Of a DNA stretch of 64,000 nucleotides, positions 38,253-49,132 are shown in pieces. Below the pieces are notes generated by a model. It was given only the letters and a program-made list of their open reading frames with translations. It was not told the DNA's origin and did no database searches. The stretch comes from Cladobotryum mycophilum (Eukaryota > Ascomycota > Sordariomycetes > Hypocreales > Hypocreaceae). The position numbers were made by a program, and so were the translations under genes. Every line of letters begins with the position of its first letter. The first letter of the stretch is position 1. Location of the stretch: contig JAVFKD010000004.1 in NCBI GenBank assembly GCA_036429605.1, positions 1,736,001 through 1,800,000 on the forward strand. The letters run 5' to 3'.

Positions 38253-41006
38253 TCATCGAATCGTCTGCGTAATAAAGGTCGAAGGAACCCAGCCGCTGGG
38301 CTCGGAACTGCCAAGGAAGCGGCCGCAAGAGTTGAGTTGCTTCGGATCCCCGGCATCTCCAATGTCGGTTTGCGCCTTTTTATCGGACAGCAGGAGATTC
38401 AGATCCCAGTCAAAGGGGGTGCCATTTCCGGACCCCCACTTCGACCACGATCTTGTCTGCGGTACTACTTCTTCGTCGAGGCTTTCGTTCGCCTGTGCTG
38501 GGCCAATGATCATGCTTGAAGGGTGACCAAACGGCCGACAAAGCATACCGAGGAGCGATAGTGATAGAGTCAAGTGCGACATATCTGGATGCTCCGGCAC
38601 TGTTAAAAGGTAACGGTATTCCTGCCCATCTTTGCCCATAGCGAACGCGGCGTGGTCACCGGAATGAGTGCCGCCCATTTCGATATCATCCAAGTTGATG
38701 TTGTGATATTCTTCCTTGACAAGAATACGTTCGAATACAGCCGTCAATTGCTTGTGGAACGATGCCGCTACTTTGTCGAGGGCGCCGCAGTAGTCAAGGA
38801 TGGTCAGACAAACCTGCGCATGTTCCAAATCTTGCTGCAGGGTCGAATTATCGAATCCGTGAAGCTGTCGCTGGATGATTGAGTGCAGGATGACTAGGCA
38901 GGACGTATAGGCTTGGAAGCTGTGTTTTTCCAAAGTTAGGGGTCTCATCCTTACAAACGAATTGCCAGGGGGCGGGGGGGGTACCCACATGACAAGCCAG
39001 CAGCGCTTAAAGATGCTATCTTCATCGTAAAGAAGCTGGAGAATCCTAGATGAGGTGCTCGCTGCAATGACAGCCTCGCCAGCGAGTTGCTCCAGCAGTG
39101 CCCTCAGTAGCGTCGGCATAAGGCTCCAATCTTTGCCTGGCTGCATGTATTGAGACGCAATTCGACTATATAACAGCATCATCGCGCCGAGGTAATGCAG
39201 GTGAACATGGTGAATGGATCGCTTGGTCTCCACGGTCAGGTCGTCACGACCAGTGCCCTCCAATCGCATCTGCTCGGGGAGTTCGGCATACCAGGTTTGC
39301 AGGTCTTGAATAACGGACTGCAGGGCCGGTGCTGTGATTTCGTTGACGGCGAGGTGCAAGCGAAGAATATTTGCCTTGAGTAGACATATTTTTGCGATTT
39401 CGGTTTGCACGACTATTCCCCCACTTCCTGTTAGTAGCTACAACCAGGAGTTTTGAGGCAAGCACGCGACGTACCATCTGATATGTTTCGTGGATCGTCA
39501 ACTTGCAACTCTGAGAGCTTAGAGGAGGTTAGCCATCTCAGGATGCAGCAATGGCTTGGCCTGGAGACCACTTACATTTATCCTGTCAGACAGGACATCG
39601 TTTCCTGAGATGTATCCAAGCGTGGTAGAGAGCCAGCTATGCGCGTGGTCAGTAATTGCTTGTTGCATAAACGGCGGATCTTCTCACCTCGACAGAAACA
39701 TCAATGTGCGCCACGTCTTTCGATTATCAACCCATTCTTCTTCTGATGTAGCGTACATTTGGCCTGCGTGGGTGTTTATCCCGAATCGTCGGCACATTCC
39801 AAGACCGATTTCTACCAGAATCAGTTCTGCCAGATCATAAAAGCCACCTTGGGGTTTGGGTCTACTTACCGACATAGGCCAGAGACACGGTGGCTTTGCC
39901 CATGATGTTGTACATGGCCAACAATGCGCAGACCTTGATGGCGTCGTACGGCCGTTCTTCAATCACCATGTCCAGATAGTGCTTAGCAATTCCGTAAAAC
40001 GCCTCTTCAGTCTCCTTTTCCAATACACCGCACATGTACTGGGCGCCCACGGATGCAAGGCCCATGACACAGCAGAGGTCTGCTTTGGAACCCTCGGTGG
40101 ACTCATTCTGGTCGTTGAAAACGGCACTGTAACGCGCCTCCGCCTGCTCTTTGGAAAAGACGTGAAGCAGTCTTCCACTACAGCTGAAGAATACGTTTAC
40201 GGCCTCTTGGGTGTCGGATGCGCTTGGGATGCAATGTTGGATCACGTTCAACGCGGCGTTTTCCATGAATGGAGGAGCCCGCATTTTGAGCGCTTCATCA
40301 GGGCCAGACAGTCCCTGGGTAGCAGTAACAGCACCAGCACCAGCAGCGCTGATGGATGTCATATTGAAGCTGCTGTGCGTTTCGGGGTACACGGAGCTCC
40401 CATCCGATATGCCTCCCGAGACAAGAGAGGAATAATCACTTACGTTTTGCGATTGAAGCCATCCCTCCAAATGACCTTTACTATCTTGCACTTCAGAAGT
40501 CGCGCTGGGTAGTGGGATGGGAGACTTTGCAATGTTGTCGAGCATTGTGACTGGGTTGTCTGAAGATCGTATGCGCTGCAGAAGGTTCTCTGCTTGATCT
40601 GACGAGCTTGTTTGGAGGGCATCGACGAGCGTCTCCAAAGCCTCGAGGCGCGATGTCGAAGAGGCGGGCTTCTGTTGCTTCTGCTGCTGTTGCCGCCGCG
40701 CAGGTGCTTCATCGTCATCATAGCCACACTTTCGATCTTTGACCTCGCATGGACCGCATTTTGGGCGCTGACCATCGCACTTTTTTTGTTTAAGCAGACT
40801 TGTTAGCTGGAACGCCTTGCGAGAACGAAGCGCTCATGGATTCAATTTGTAATCACTTTTATTTTCGCCCTTCGACAATCATAGCAGGCTCGAAGTACGG
40901 CACGCTTCTTTGGCAGACTTGATGAATTGAAGGATGCTGATGTGCTGTTTGATGATTGCGCGGGCTGAATGTGGCGGTACATCGTCTGCTCGCCGAAGCT
41001 CTTCAT
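38253..41006 (-). CDS. Zn2Cys6 transcription factor with fungal-specific middle domain
   Basis: Nuclear DNA-binding regulator, 792 residues. Minus-strand exons are 41006-40857, 40779-39870, 39811-39688, 39636-39576, 39517-39475, 39412-38989 and 38919-38253; all phases close, total 2379 nt. The binuclear zinc cluster spans the first splice junction: Cys at 41, 44, 51, 58, 61 and 68, spacing C-x2-C-x6-C-x6-C-x2-C-x6-C, with a basic patch (KKRAVLRAC) before it and a Gln-rich linker plus coiled coil (SRLEALETLVDALQ) after it. The body matches the fungal_trans fold, including EIGLGMCRRFGINTH and FLSSWLSTTLGYISG. Intron 1 has a weak donor (GTGATT) and an A-rich acceptor but a good CTAAC branch point. 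Intron 6 (38988-38920) is 69 nt and in phase, so retention would keep the frame. The target is unknown; the nearest catabolic neighbour is the GFA protein. Confidence 0.88.
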
Positions 41007-41830
41007 GGTGGATGAGGATGAGAAAGGGGGGCGGTCAAACGGTCAGTGGACGGTGGATGGGATACAGGTGAGTTGGCATCATGTGTGAAAGGTTGAACTT
41101 TGCTTCGTGAATTTCAGATTTAGAACGAATGGCATTTCCATATGGGTTCAGGCCGTCCTCCCCCCCTTCTCTCCCCTCCCTGCGGGCCATCTAATGGCCG
41201 AACGGTGTTGGATTGAATGCTACACTTCGTTATCATCGGTGTCAGGCCAGCGCTAGAATGTCAACGGTCCCCCGAATCAAGCGTCATGCTGCTTCAACGG
41301 CGCCCCCCTCACCAACGTTATCAGAGGCAAAACTCTATCGATTCAACAGGTAGGTGATCGGCACCAAACATTTTTCTAGACCCCTTGAGTTTGATTCTTT
41401 TTTCACTTTTATTACTTGGTTCAAACTATCCGCATTATTTGGAATGTTTGCCACTCGATTGAACAACTGTGCCAAGGGGGGAGAGGGGCATTTGGAGCAT
41501 CAAGGTGGGCGACTCCTGGCTCAGCCACGAAAACACGGCTGAGGAGGCGAAGGATCATGGGCAAGTCCTGGGATACCTACAAGTAGATCTGGAAACGAAT
41601 TGGAGCAATGCTGCACGTGGCAAAAGGCGTGCATAGGAAAGAGCTAGCCTCATAATTTATTCCCTTGCTATTTATTGGTTGGGAAATTGTATAGCGGTGA
41701 GTTATTCCTTGCATTGAGTATTTAATGAGTTTTCTATATAGGGTACCAAATCGAATGACATGTCCAGACATGACACTATCCACTCCATGTTGGAATGAAT
41801 ACAAAAAAAAAAATACCATGGCATGGGTAC
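41007..41830. other. Intergenic
   Basis: Promoter of the regulator and 3' flank of the GFA gene; both genes lie on the minus strand. No gene seen. Confidence 0.5.
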
Positions 41831-43011
41831 TTAGGGATGCGGATATTCCTGATCCATTAACGTTGCGCCCTCAAAGAACCTCGTCTTCAACTTCTCTGCG
41901 TCCACCCCAGACAGCGCCCGGATGTTGACGGGATGGATTTGGTTGTCCCAGTACCACGCGTACTTCTCCTGCAACACGGGCCCCATGGTGTCCCTCTTCT
42001 CCTGGCTGAGGAAATTCACCTTTTGGGTCATGTTGACGCCGCAGATCTTGCAAAAGGACTTTGCCACGGCGTGGGTGCCCCAGGTGTAGTAGCCAATGTC
42101 TTCTTCGGAGCCCGATAGGACGTGCTGGTCCTTGTGCGGGAAGACCCAGACGTATGCGTTCTATGATGATGGTGTTAGCATGCTTTTTTTGTCTTTCTTG
42201 TTTTCAGAAAGAAAGGGAAAGGAAAAAAAAGAATATCTGTTGTGAGAGAGGGGAGATAGGCGTACTCTTATGCAGACACTGCAGTTGCATTGAGTGACTA
42301 TGTCGGTATAAGTGTCATCGATTGGCTTGCTCTTAAAGGCAAGAGTTAGAGCTCCGCAGTGACAGCTTCCGGTGTAGAGCTTGGCGTCCTCGACGTCTGT
42401 GGCGGGGACGTCACCCTTGTGCGCGGCCATCTCATATGGACTGCCCAATGCAGCGCCATCATAGCTATCTTGTGTGTCAGACCAAAAAGAGGACTGCGTT
42501 GGGGCAACTGAATGAGACTCACTGTTTTCGCTCAAGGGACCACACATCGACACCTTGCAGAGCGCGTACCTACAAGATTTCATTAGCATCGATGTTCAGA
42601 GGATGGTCTAGAGCACAAAATACATACGTTCAGAACCAGCTTCATATGCGGAGGGCCATCCGGCATCCTACTCAGCACAGGCGTAGCACAAATTGGACAA
42701 AACTGTTGTTCACCGAATCAGCCCCCTCCCCTTTCATTCGTCTGTGAATTGCCGTTGCCATAGAATCTCACCTTGTGTACCCGCTCTTTCTTACCAAATG
42801 CATACGACACCAAGTTGTCCTCGCTCCCCTTGACGACTCGAAAGTTTCCCTTGTCACCTGGGAAGGCCATGAGGTGGCCCTTCTTGGAGCAGAAACTGCA
42901 GTTACATTGGACCACGGTTTTGATCTCGGGGAGATCGACTTCGTAGACAAAGCCGCCGCAGTGGCAGTTGCCACGGTATGTTTTGAGCTCCTGGGGTTGG
43001 AATGCTGTCAT
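41831..43011 (-). CDS. Protein with two tandem GFA (DUF636/CENP-V type) domains
   Basis: Member of the glutathione-dependent formaldehyde-activating family, zinc-binding beta-folds linked to S-hydroxymethylglutathione formation; most members are not tested biochemically. Minus-strand exons are 43011-42772, 42702-42628, 42569-42523, 42464-42266 and 42160-41831, total 891 nt, 296 residues, all phases consistent. Domain 1: CHC at 16-18, CNCSFC at 36-41, FCPIC at 81-85. Domain 2: CHC at 155-157, CNCSVC at 180-185, FCKIC at 223-227. Thus each half keeps the full zinc set. Most GFA proteins have one domain of about 120-140 residues, so this is a duplication or fusion within one chain. The start ATG is ten residues before the first domain. 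A TATATATAC lies about 90 bp upstream (43097-43105). Confidence 0.9.
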
Positions 43012-44011
43012 GTTGTTGGGTTTATTGATGAGTGATGAGTGACTTGCTGTGGTGGACTCTTTTGTTGTGTGGAGCGGAGGTTGATTGAGCGAGTGTGGTA
43101 TATATACTTATCCAGATGCTATAGAGCATCGATATATATATCTAGGGCTTAGATGAGGATCTAGTGCCGGGAGCTTGCCCGGCAAGGTTCCCGGAAGGTC
43201 TTACATGCATTGGCCAATGCCTCACGCCCCTTTGCGAGAACGTGTAAGATTCCAAATCTCACCCCTTCCGTTGAGCGTATCATTCATTCCTTGGTTCAGA
43301 AACTGACGGCCATCCCACCTCATCCCGCTTTCGCCTCGCGATGCCTGAATCAACCTTTTGCTTCGGCTCAACTCGCACCAAAATTATATTTGCCTAGAGT
43401 ATACGTACAAAGGCATTGGAATCATAGGCAGCAGAACGAAATACTACAGTGAGATTTGACCCCCACGGATGAAACAATACAGCAGCCTACGCAGGCAGAG
43501 AGTCTTCTTGTGCATCGCTCCGGATCTTGAACTAAACCCGATCACCCGAGACTAAGAAGCAAAGCAAGAGGTGGTATTCAAAACTCGTCGGTCTGTCGGT
43601 TCCATGGACAAACAAACCATTGATTGAGAGGGGAGGAGAGAAACGCCCGTGCCTACGTCGTGTGTAGAGCTTCACCGTCTCAACATGCTGATGGGTTCCA
43701 CTTTTTTGTTTACTAAACATTTTTGTTGGGTTGAGATTTGAGTTGAGCATCTCCGAACTTGAGGTGAGAAAACGTGGCGTATAGAACGACTGAATTTAGA
43801 AAGTGAGATGAAGAAAGGATCTTATTTTTTAATTAAAGGATGTTAGGTGGGGTTGTGGTGGTTGTTCGAATCGTCGAGGTGAGAGAACGTTGGTTATGTT
43901 AGAGGGGGAGGAGGGGATATGACGGCGCAGACGTTTGGTGACATGAAATAGGCTAATATTGACAATGTCTGGAATTTATCACCCGCCTAATACAGGCGTT
44001 AGGCCTCCAAG
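43012..44011. other. Intergenic
   Basis: Contains the TATA-like TATATATAC (43097-43105) of the GFA gene and otherwise nothing recognisable. A plus-strand 80-codon frame (43210-43452) has no support. Confidence 0.5.
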
Positions 44012-45522
44012 TTAATCCGCCCAACGTCGCAGTTCCCAATTTACATCAGCTAGAAAGTCCCGGTGATTGGTATCCGAGATGAACCTATCAAACCCACCGT
44101 CGAGCATATCCATAACCTCATTGTCGCTTGGCCTCAGTCTCTTAGCTTGGGGCAACTGGCTGTCATAGTCACACGCCATCGAACTATCCGTCAGTCCTGG
44201 TGTGCATACCTCTGCGGTATCAGCAGCGGCTTGCCGTTTTTTCGATCCAGTGTTGCCAGCTGGCCTTGAGCCATCTTGCTGACTCTTCTTGGGAGCAACC
44301 TCGTCCTCGTCGTTGCTACCGTCATCTTCCAGGATAGGCGGTCTCATAGATAGCTCCAGGAGCGAGGATGATGGTGGTTGTGATGATGGTGGGGAGAGGG
44401 GTTCAAGGTGCGTAGCCACCATGTTTTCGATACATGTGACTCTCCAATGATGCTCCAGCGAGCGCTTTGATGGCTGTATGCCACTAAAGTATGCTGTGCG
44501 GCCATGGTATGGTAAAATCATGTCATATGGTGCGAAAACCCTGATTTTGAGCGTCGTGGGCTGAATAGAGATCAAGCGATTGTCGTAGAGTTCGTGCATG
44601 TGACTTGCCAAGCATATCCCATTGTCTGGACTCCATGTAGCGTTCCATTGTTCCTCCAACATCCTCCTCGAGCTCTGTATGGGAGGAGACTCGGGATCAA
44701 GGTAGGCCATGGACAATGGGTAGACGTGATAGTGAATCTGGGGCACAATGTGACAAGCATGTATGCCGAGCCGGACTGAGCCGCCAGGCCATGGTTTTCC
44801 AAGGCCCGTAATGGCACAACGGTCATGTCTAAGCATTGTGACGTCTCGGAATGAAGTCATCCGGATTCTAGCCAAATTAGAGTCGATGGAGCTTGGAGCA
44901 ATGGCTGAGGCGTCGTCCTCGACACCATCGTTTGGCGTCACGGAGCCCGACTTGGACCGTTTACGCGGAGACACGGAACGTCGACGGAAAGGGAAAGAAG
45001 AAATAGTGGCATCATTTGACTTTTTGTTGATGGGCTGGTAGAAGTGCCGCGCTGCTAGCTTAGGAGCTACGAGCTTTGCACATCTCGCTGGTATACTCAT
45101 TAGCAACTGAGAGTCTCTATATAGAAATGAGGGGGGAGAGGGGCATTAGCTACCCGAGAGATGAAAACGTATATCAGCAGCTTGATTTTGCACGCAGCTG
45201 GATTGGTCATGATGAACAACTAGAAACTGAAGCGGAGGCTGACCATCCTCTGGGGCAGGAAATGGTTCCTCGTCAGACTGTCCGTCGCACACGAGATGGG
45301 GGCGGCCGTTGAAGACGTTCTATGGCGCCACAGAGCGAGGATGGATGTGTCCAAAGGCTGCTGAAATTCAAATGCAAGATGGAGTTCGGCAAAAATGTCA
45401 CCATAACAAACGACGTTGTCCCGTTGATAAACGCCAGCAAAGACCTCGTAGTTCTGGTCGAGGAACTGGACGTTCCAAGCACCGACACGGCTTGCTTTCA
45501 GCAAAACCGCCGCCGAGGCCAT
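44012..45522 (-). CDS. Fungal HNH-endonuclease-fold protein, with an apparent 1-nt frameshift
   Basis: The C-terminal exon (about 45100-44012) has the HNH_2 pattern found in many uncharacterised fungal proteins: RCAITG, the metal-site His in HACHIVP, then NGICLASHMHELYDNRLISI. Downstream is an acidic, Ser-rich tail with a basic KKRQ patch, suggesting nuclear localisation. The N-terminal exon starts at ATG 45522 (MASAAVLLKASRVGAWNVQF) and matches the beta-rich N-domain these proteins carry. Its frame breaks at a run of five G on the plus strand (45298-45302, five C in coding sense). A sixth base lets TAAP continue as HLVCDGQSDEEPFPAPEDG and on to about 45160. The junction to the HNH exon is not settled; a donor near 45180 with the acceptor CTCTCAG before 45106 is one option. 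Whether it cuts DNA is unknown; several fungal HNH_2 proteins are transposon-like in their spread. Confidence 0.72.
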
Positions 45523-46729
45523 GGAGATACAGCCTGTTGGCTAATTATGATGACATGAGCGTCGTTGTGGCGTAATAGCCAAGGGTTTGTGGGAGCCCTC
45601 ATTAACTTTGTGTAGTCAATAAAGATTGTGTGAGGTTGGAAAGACGCGAATGGCCTCTAGGTTAGGATACGTCCGGGCTCGCGTCCTATTACAGGCGGGG
45701 GATTGGATAAATTAGGAGCCTAGGCTCTACAGTTAACCCCTCCATCGCTCCAACGCCAACTGCACTCCAGGGTTGCTATTAAGCGGCCAACATACATGCA
45801 TGGATCCTATAGCTGATAGAAATATTAGAGTAACGAGAGAAGTAATATAGAATAACAGGAGGAATTGAGGGCAACAGGAGAAATGCAGAGTAACAAGAAA
45901 AATCAATTAGTATCAGAAACAATACTCCGTAGACATGGGCCCGAGGTCTCATGCCCACACTGCTAAGCCACTGCTAGTAGCTTTCAGACGTGGCTTGAGC
46001 TGAGAGGGGGCAATCGCTGCAACTCCAGAGAGCCCTGGAGGCAACCTTGCAGGCGACATTTAGGCAGACACAGCCTGCATTTATCCACTACCTACAGTAT
46101 CATCCACTTTATCCGAAACTTGACTCAAAACAGCACAACCTGCGTTATGCATCTAACAGACGGTATTAATATCACTGTTAAGTTCCATTTTCATCGCCCT
46201 TCACGTATGCATCTCGACTCCGTAGTTTCAAAAATGAATGACTTTTCTTTTCAAAAAGCCCCGACTAACTTCAAATAGCTTCGTCCTCAATCTCAATACT
46301 ACTATAGTAACCCCATCATCACGACAAGATGACAAGATGACAATATTCCAAAGTTTGGACCGGCTAGGCAGACTATGGGGGAATCGATAGCCGATACAGA
46401 AAAATAGGACCTAAAATAGCGTTTTCGGTTGGTTGACTCTTTGCCGACGTCGAGATCAACGGCCAAGAGTCCGAGATGGACAGACCTAGTGGCAAGCTGG
46501 AAGGTGGAGGAGGGTTCAGCGGTGGCTCATCTATGGAGTATGGCGGCGCCCTTTACAGCTGACAAGACTTGCTTCTCCTTGCTTGGGTAGTTTCAGACAT
46601 TTGGGCGTCTGGAATAAAGGTATAATAAGGATCTATATCTCGGAGCAAGTTTCAATTCAAACCAATTCGACAACAATTCATTCCTCTCTTGAGCATTTCA
46701 CTCCTGAAGCTTTCATTAATCAATCAATC
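45523..46729. other. Intergenic
   Basis: No gene seen. Holds an imperfect 20-bp tandem (45828-45907), one TACTCCGTA (45923-45931) and, near the downstream gene, a TATAATAA (46621-46628) about 105 bp before its ATG. Confidence 0.5.
45828..45907. repeat. Imperfect ~20-bp tandem, four units
   Basis: Four purine-rich units of about 18-22 bp, each built on G-A-R-TAACA-R-GAG-R-AAT. Divergence between units is high, so this is an old or relaxed tandem. Confidence 0.5.
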
Positions 46730-48975
46730 ATGGTACTCATCAAAAAACAAAATACCACCAGCTCCAACGGGCAGCAGCAGGATGTGCCAATTCTGAATAG
46801 TAATGCCATCAATCAGACATCCGGTCTACCAGACCATCCGCCGAGTTATAGCCTCCATGATGGCCCGGTTGGACTACAGCTTCATCATATTGCGTCCAAG
46901 GATGCTCTAGTTGTCAAAGTTCAACCCCCTCAGGCTCCAGAAAAGGAGCTACATCATGTCCCCTGCGACATTGTCCTCGTCATTGACGTATCAGGTAGTA
47001 TGGGCACTGCTGCACCTGTGCCTGGAGAAGATGCCAGCGAGGATACGGGACTCTCTGTTCTTGATTTGACGAAACATGCTGCCTACACCATCATCGAAAC
47101 GATGAATGAGGGGGACCGCCTAGGAATCGTTACCTTTTGCACGAAATCCAAGGTAGTCCAGACGCTTCAGCCCATGACCCTGGACAAGAAAGAGCAAGCC
47201 CGTAAAAGGATCAAGGCCTTGAGGCCAATTGATTCGACAAATCTATGGCACGGCATCCTTGATGGAGTCAAGCTCTTCGACAAGGGGCAGAGTGAGCGAG
47301 TTCCCGCCATCATGGTCCTGACAGATGGCATGCCTAATCACATGTGTCCTTCAATGGGCTACATTCCCAAACTTCGAACCATGCCCCCTTGCCAGCCTCT
47401 ATCCACACCTTTGGCTTTGGTTACAGTCTTCGATCTGGTCTATTAAAATCGCTTGCCGAGTTTAGTGGTGGCAACTATGCCTTTATCCCCGACGCAGGCA
47501 TGATTGGGACGGTCTTTGTGCACGCGGTTGCAAATTTGCAGTCTACATTTGCTAGCAACGCGAAATTAACCCTGAAATATGCAGCTCCGGTCGATATTCA
47601 GCAGACCATGGGAGACTCTGTCGAAAAGGAGAGCCCCAAGGCCACTGACGACATGAACATGGAGTTGACAATTCCACTGGGAAATATTCAGTATGGGCAG
47701 TCTCGCGACGTTTGGCTGAACATCAATAAGATCCCTAACCTTCAGACCGAAAAGTCTGGACTCAATTCGCTCATAGTCGATGCCACTCTCACGTTCCAGG
47801 AACAACAAAAACCAAGCCCCATCACCGTTCGCGCTAGTCTTTACCGGAGCATGCTCGACACGTCCACCATGTCGGACGCCGAGATTGCCTACCATGAATC
47901 GCGAGCGCGCCTGTGCAACTTCTTGTCATCGCTATTTCCCATCGGTTCCGATGGGGAGCACCGGGCCGCGGCATGGCCGTCAAAGCTGGACGAGAAGACA
48001 GCCGAGTTGACTCAGCTCATCAATAATCTCCCCGCGCGGAACTTTACTGACGAACAGAATAAGTCGTTGATGGAAGATCTCAACGGCGAGCAACCAAAGG
48101 GCCAAATCTCCATGGCTCTTAGTACATCCGAGTTCTTTGTCAAATGGGGGCAGCACTTCTTGCCGTCATATCTCAATGCGCATACTCGCCAGATCTGCAA
48201 TTCCTTCAAGGATTCTGGTCCGCTCCAGTACAGCGTCAACAGCCCCCTGTTTGCTGCCTGCCGTACTCGCCTGGACGACATCTTTGATAATCTCCCCGCG
48301 CCCGAGCCATCTAGAACAATCTACTCGCAATCCGGTGCTGTGGTTTCTCGAGGACATGTCTCCATGGCTCGGTATAGGAATAGCGGCGGCGTCTGCTTTG
48401 CAGGGTCGACCCCCGTGGAGCTTGCGTCTGGTAGAACCATGGACATCAGAAAGCTGAAGAGGGGGATGAAGGTCCGTACACCGGTTGGTGTGAGAAAGGT
48501 GGCCATGGTTTTGAAGACATCGGTCACTGGAGAGACACTCTGCCGTATGGGGTCTTTGCTCGTCACACCATGGCATCCCATCTCAGTTGATGGCAAGACC
48601 TGGGATTTCCCTGCTAACAGAGCCGATAAAGCTGTCCTCTACACTGGTGCTATTTACTCTGTTCTCTTGCAGCAAGATGGAAACTCGAGCGCACATGCCA
48701 TTCGCGTTGCCGGTACGTGGGGAGTTACCCTAGGACACGGAGTTACTAGAGGCAACGATGTTCGAGCCCACGAGTTCTTCGGTGATTATATGAGGGTTGC
48801 AAAGGGCTTGATGACGCTTCCTAGCGCTGGTAGGGTGGGGGTAGTTCTAGGACAAGGAGTCAAGAGAGATGAAAATTCCGGTATGGTATCTGGATTCATG
48901 GGATCCGGGGCGAAACTGGCGGTCCCAAAGGGGCTGAGAGAGAAGACCATGGCGGCAAGGAAGATGATTGCTTGA
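46730..48975 (+). CDS. VWA-Vwaint-Hint protein, with an apparent 1-nt frameshift
   Basis: Fungal multidomain protein of about 748 residues, no introns. The VWA domain starts near residue 78; its MIDAS is complete as D86-V-S88-G-S90 with TDG at 198-200. A middle region follows that fits the Vwaint linker. The C-terminal Hint domain starts at Cys556 (VCFAGSTPVEL) and has the TxxH motif T613-P-W-H616. Hint domains carry out self-cleavage or splicing through the first Cys, so this protein may release or modify its VWA half. The start chosen (46730) follows a TCAATCAATC leader and a TATAATAA box. The CDS is 2246 nt, one short of a multiple of three: the frame breaks at a run of five C (47384-47388), where six would join LRTMPP to LPASIHTFGFGYSLRSG. 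Read literally the protein stops after about 239 residues. Confidence 0.88.
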
Positions 48976-49132
48976 TCGTAGCTAGTTGTGTGACCCGTTT
49001 CAAAGTTCGAATAACCATAGTATGTTAGTCCGTTTCAATAAGCAGAATGAACCCATCCAATCGAAAACTATTGTCTCAATAACGCATGTGATATAATCTA
49101 TGGTACATGGCCACATCTACACATCTACACAT

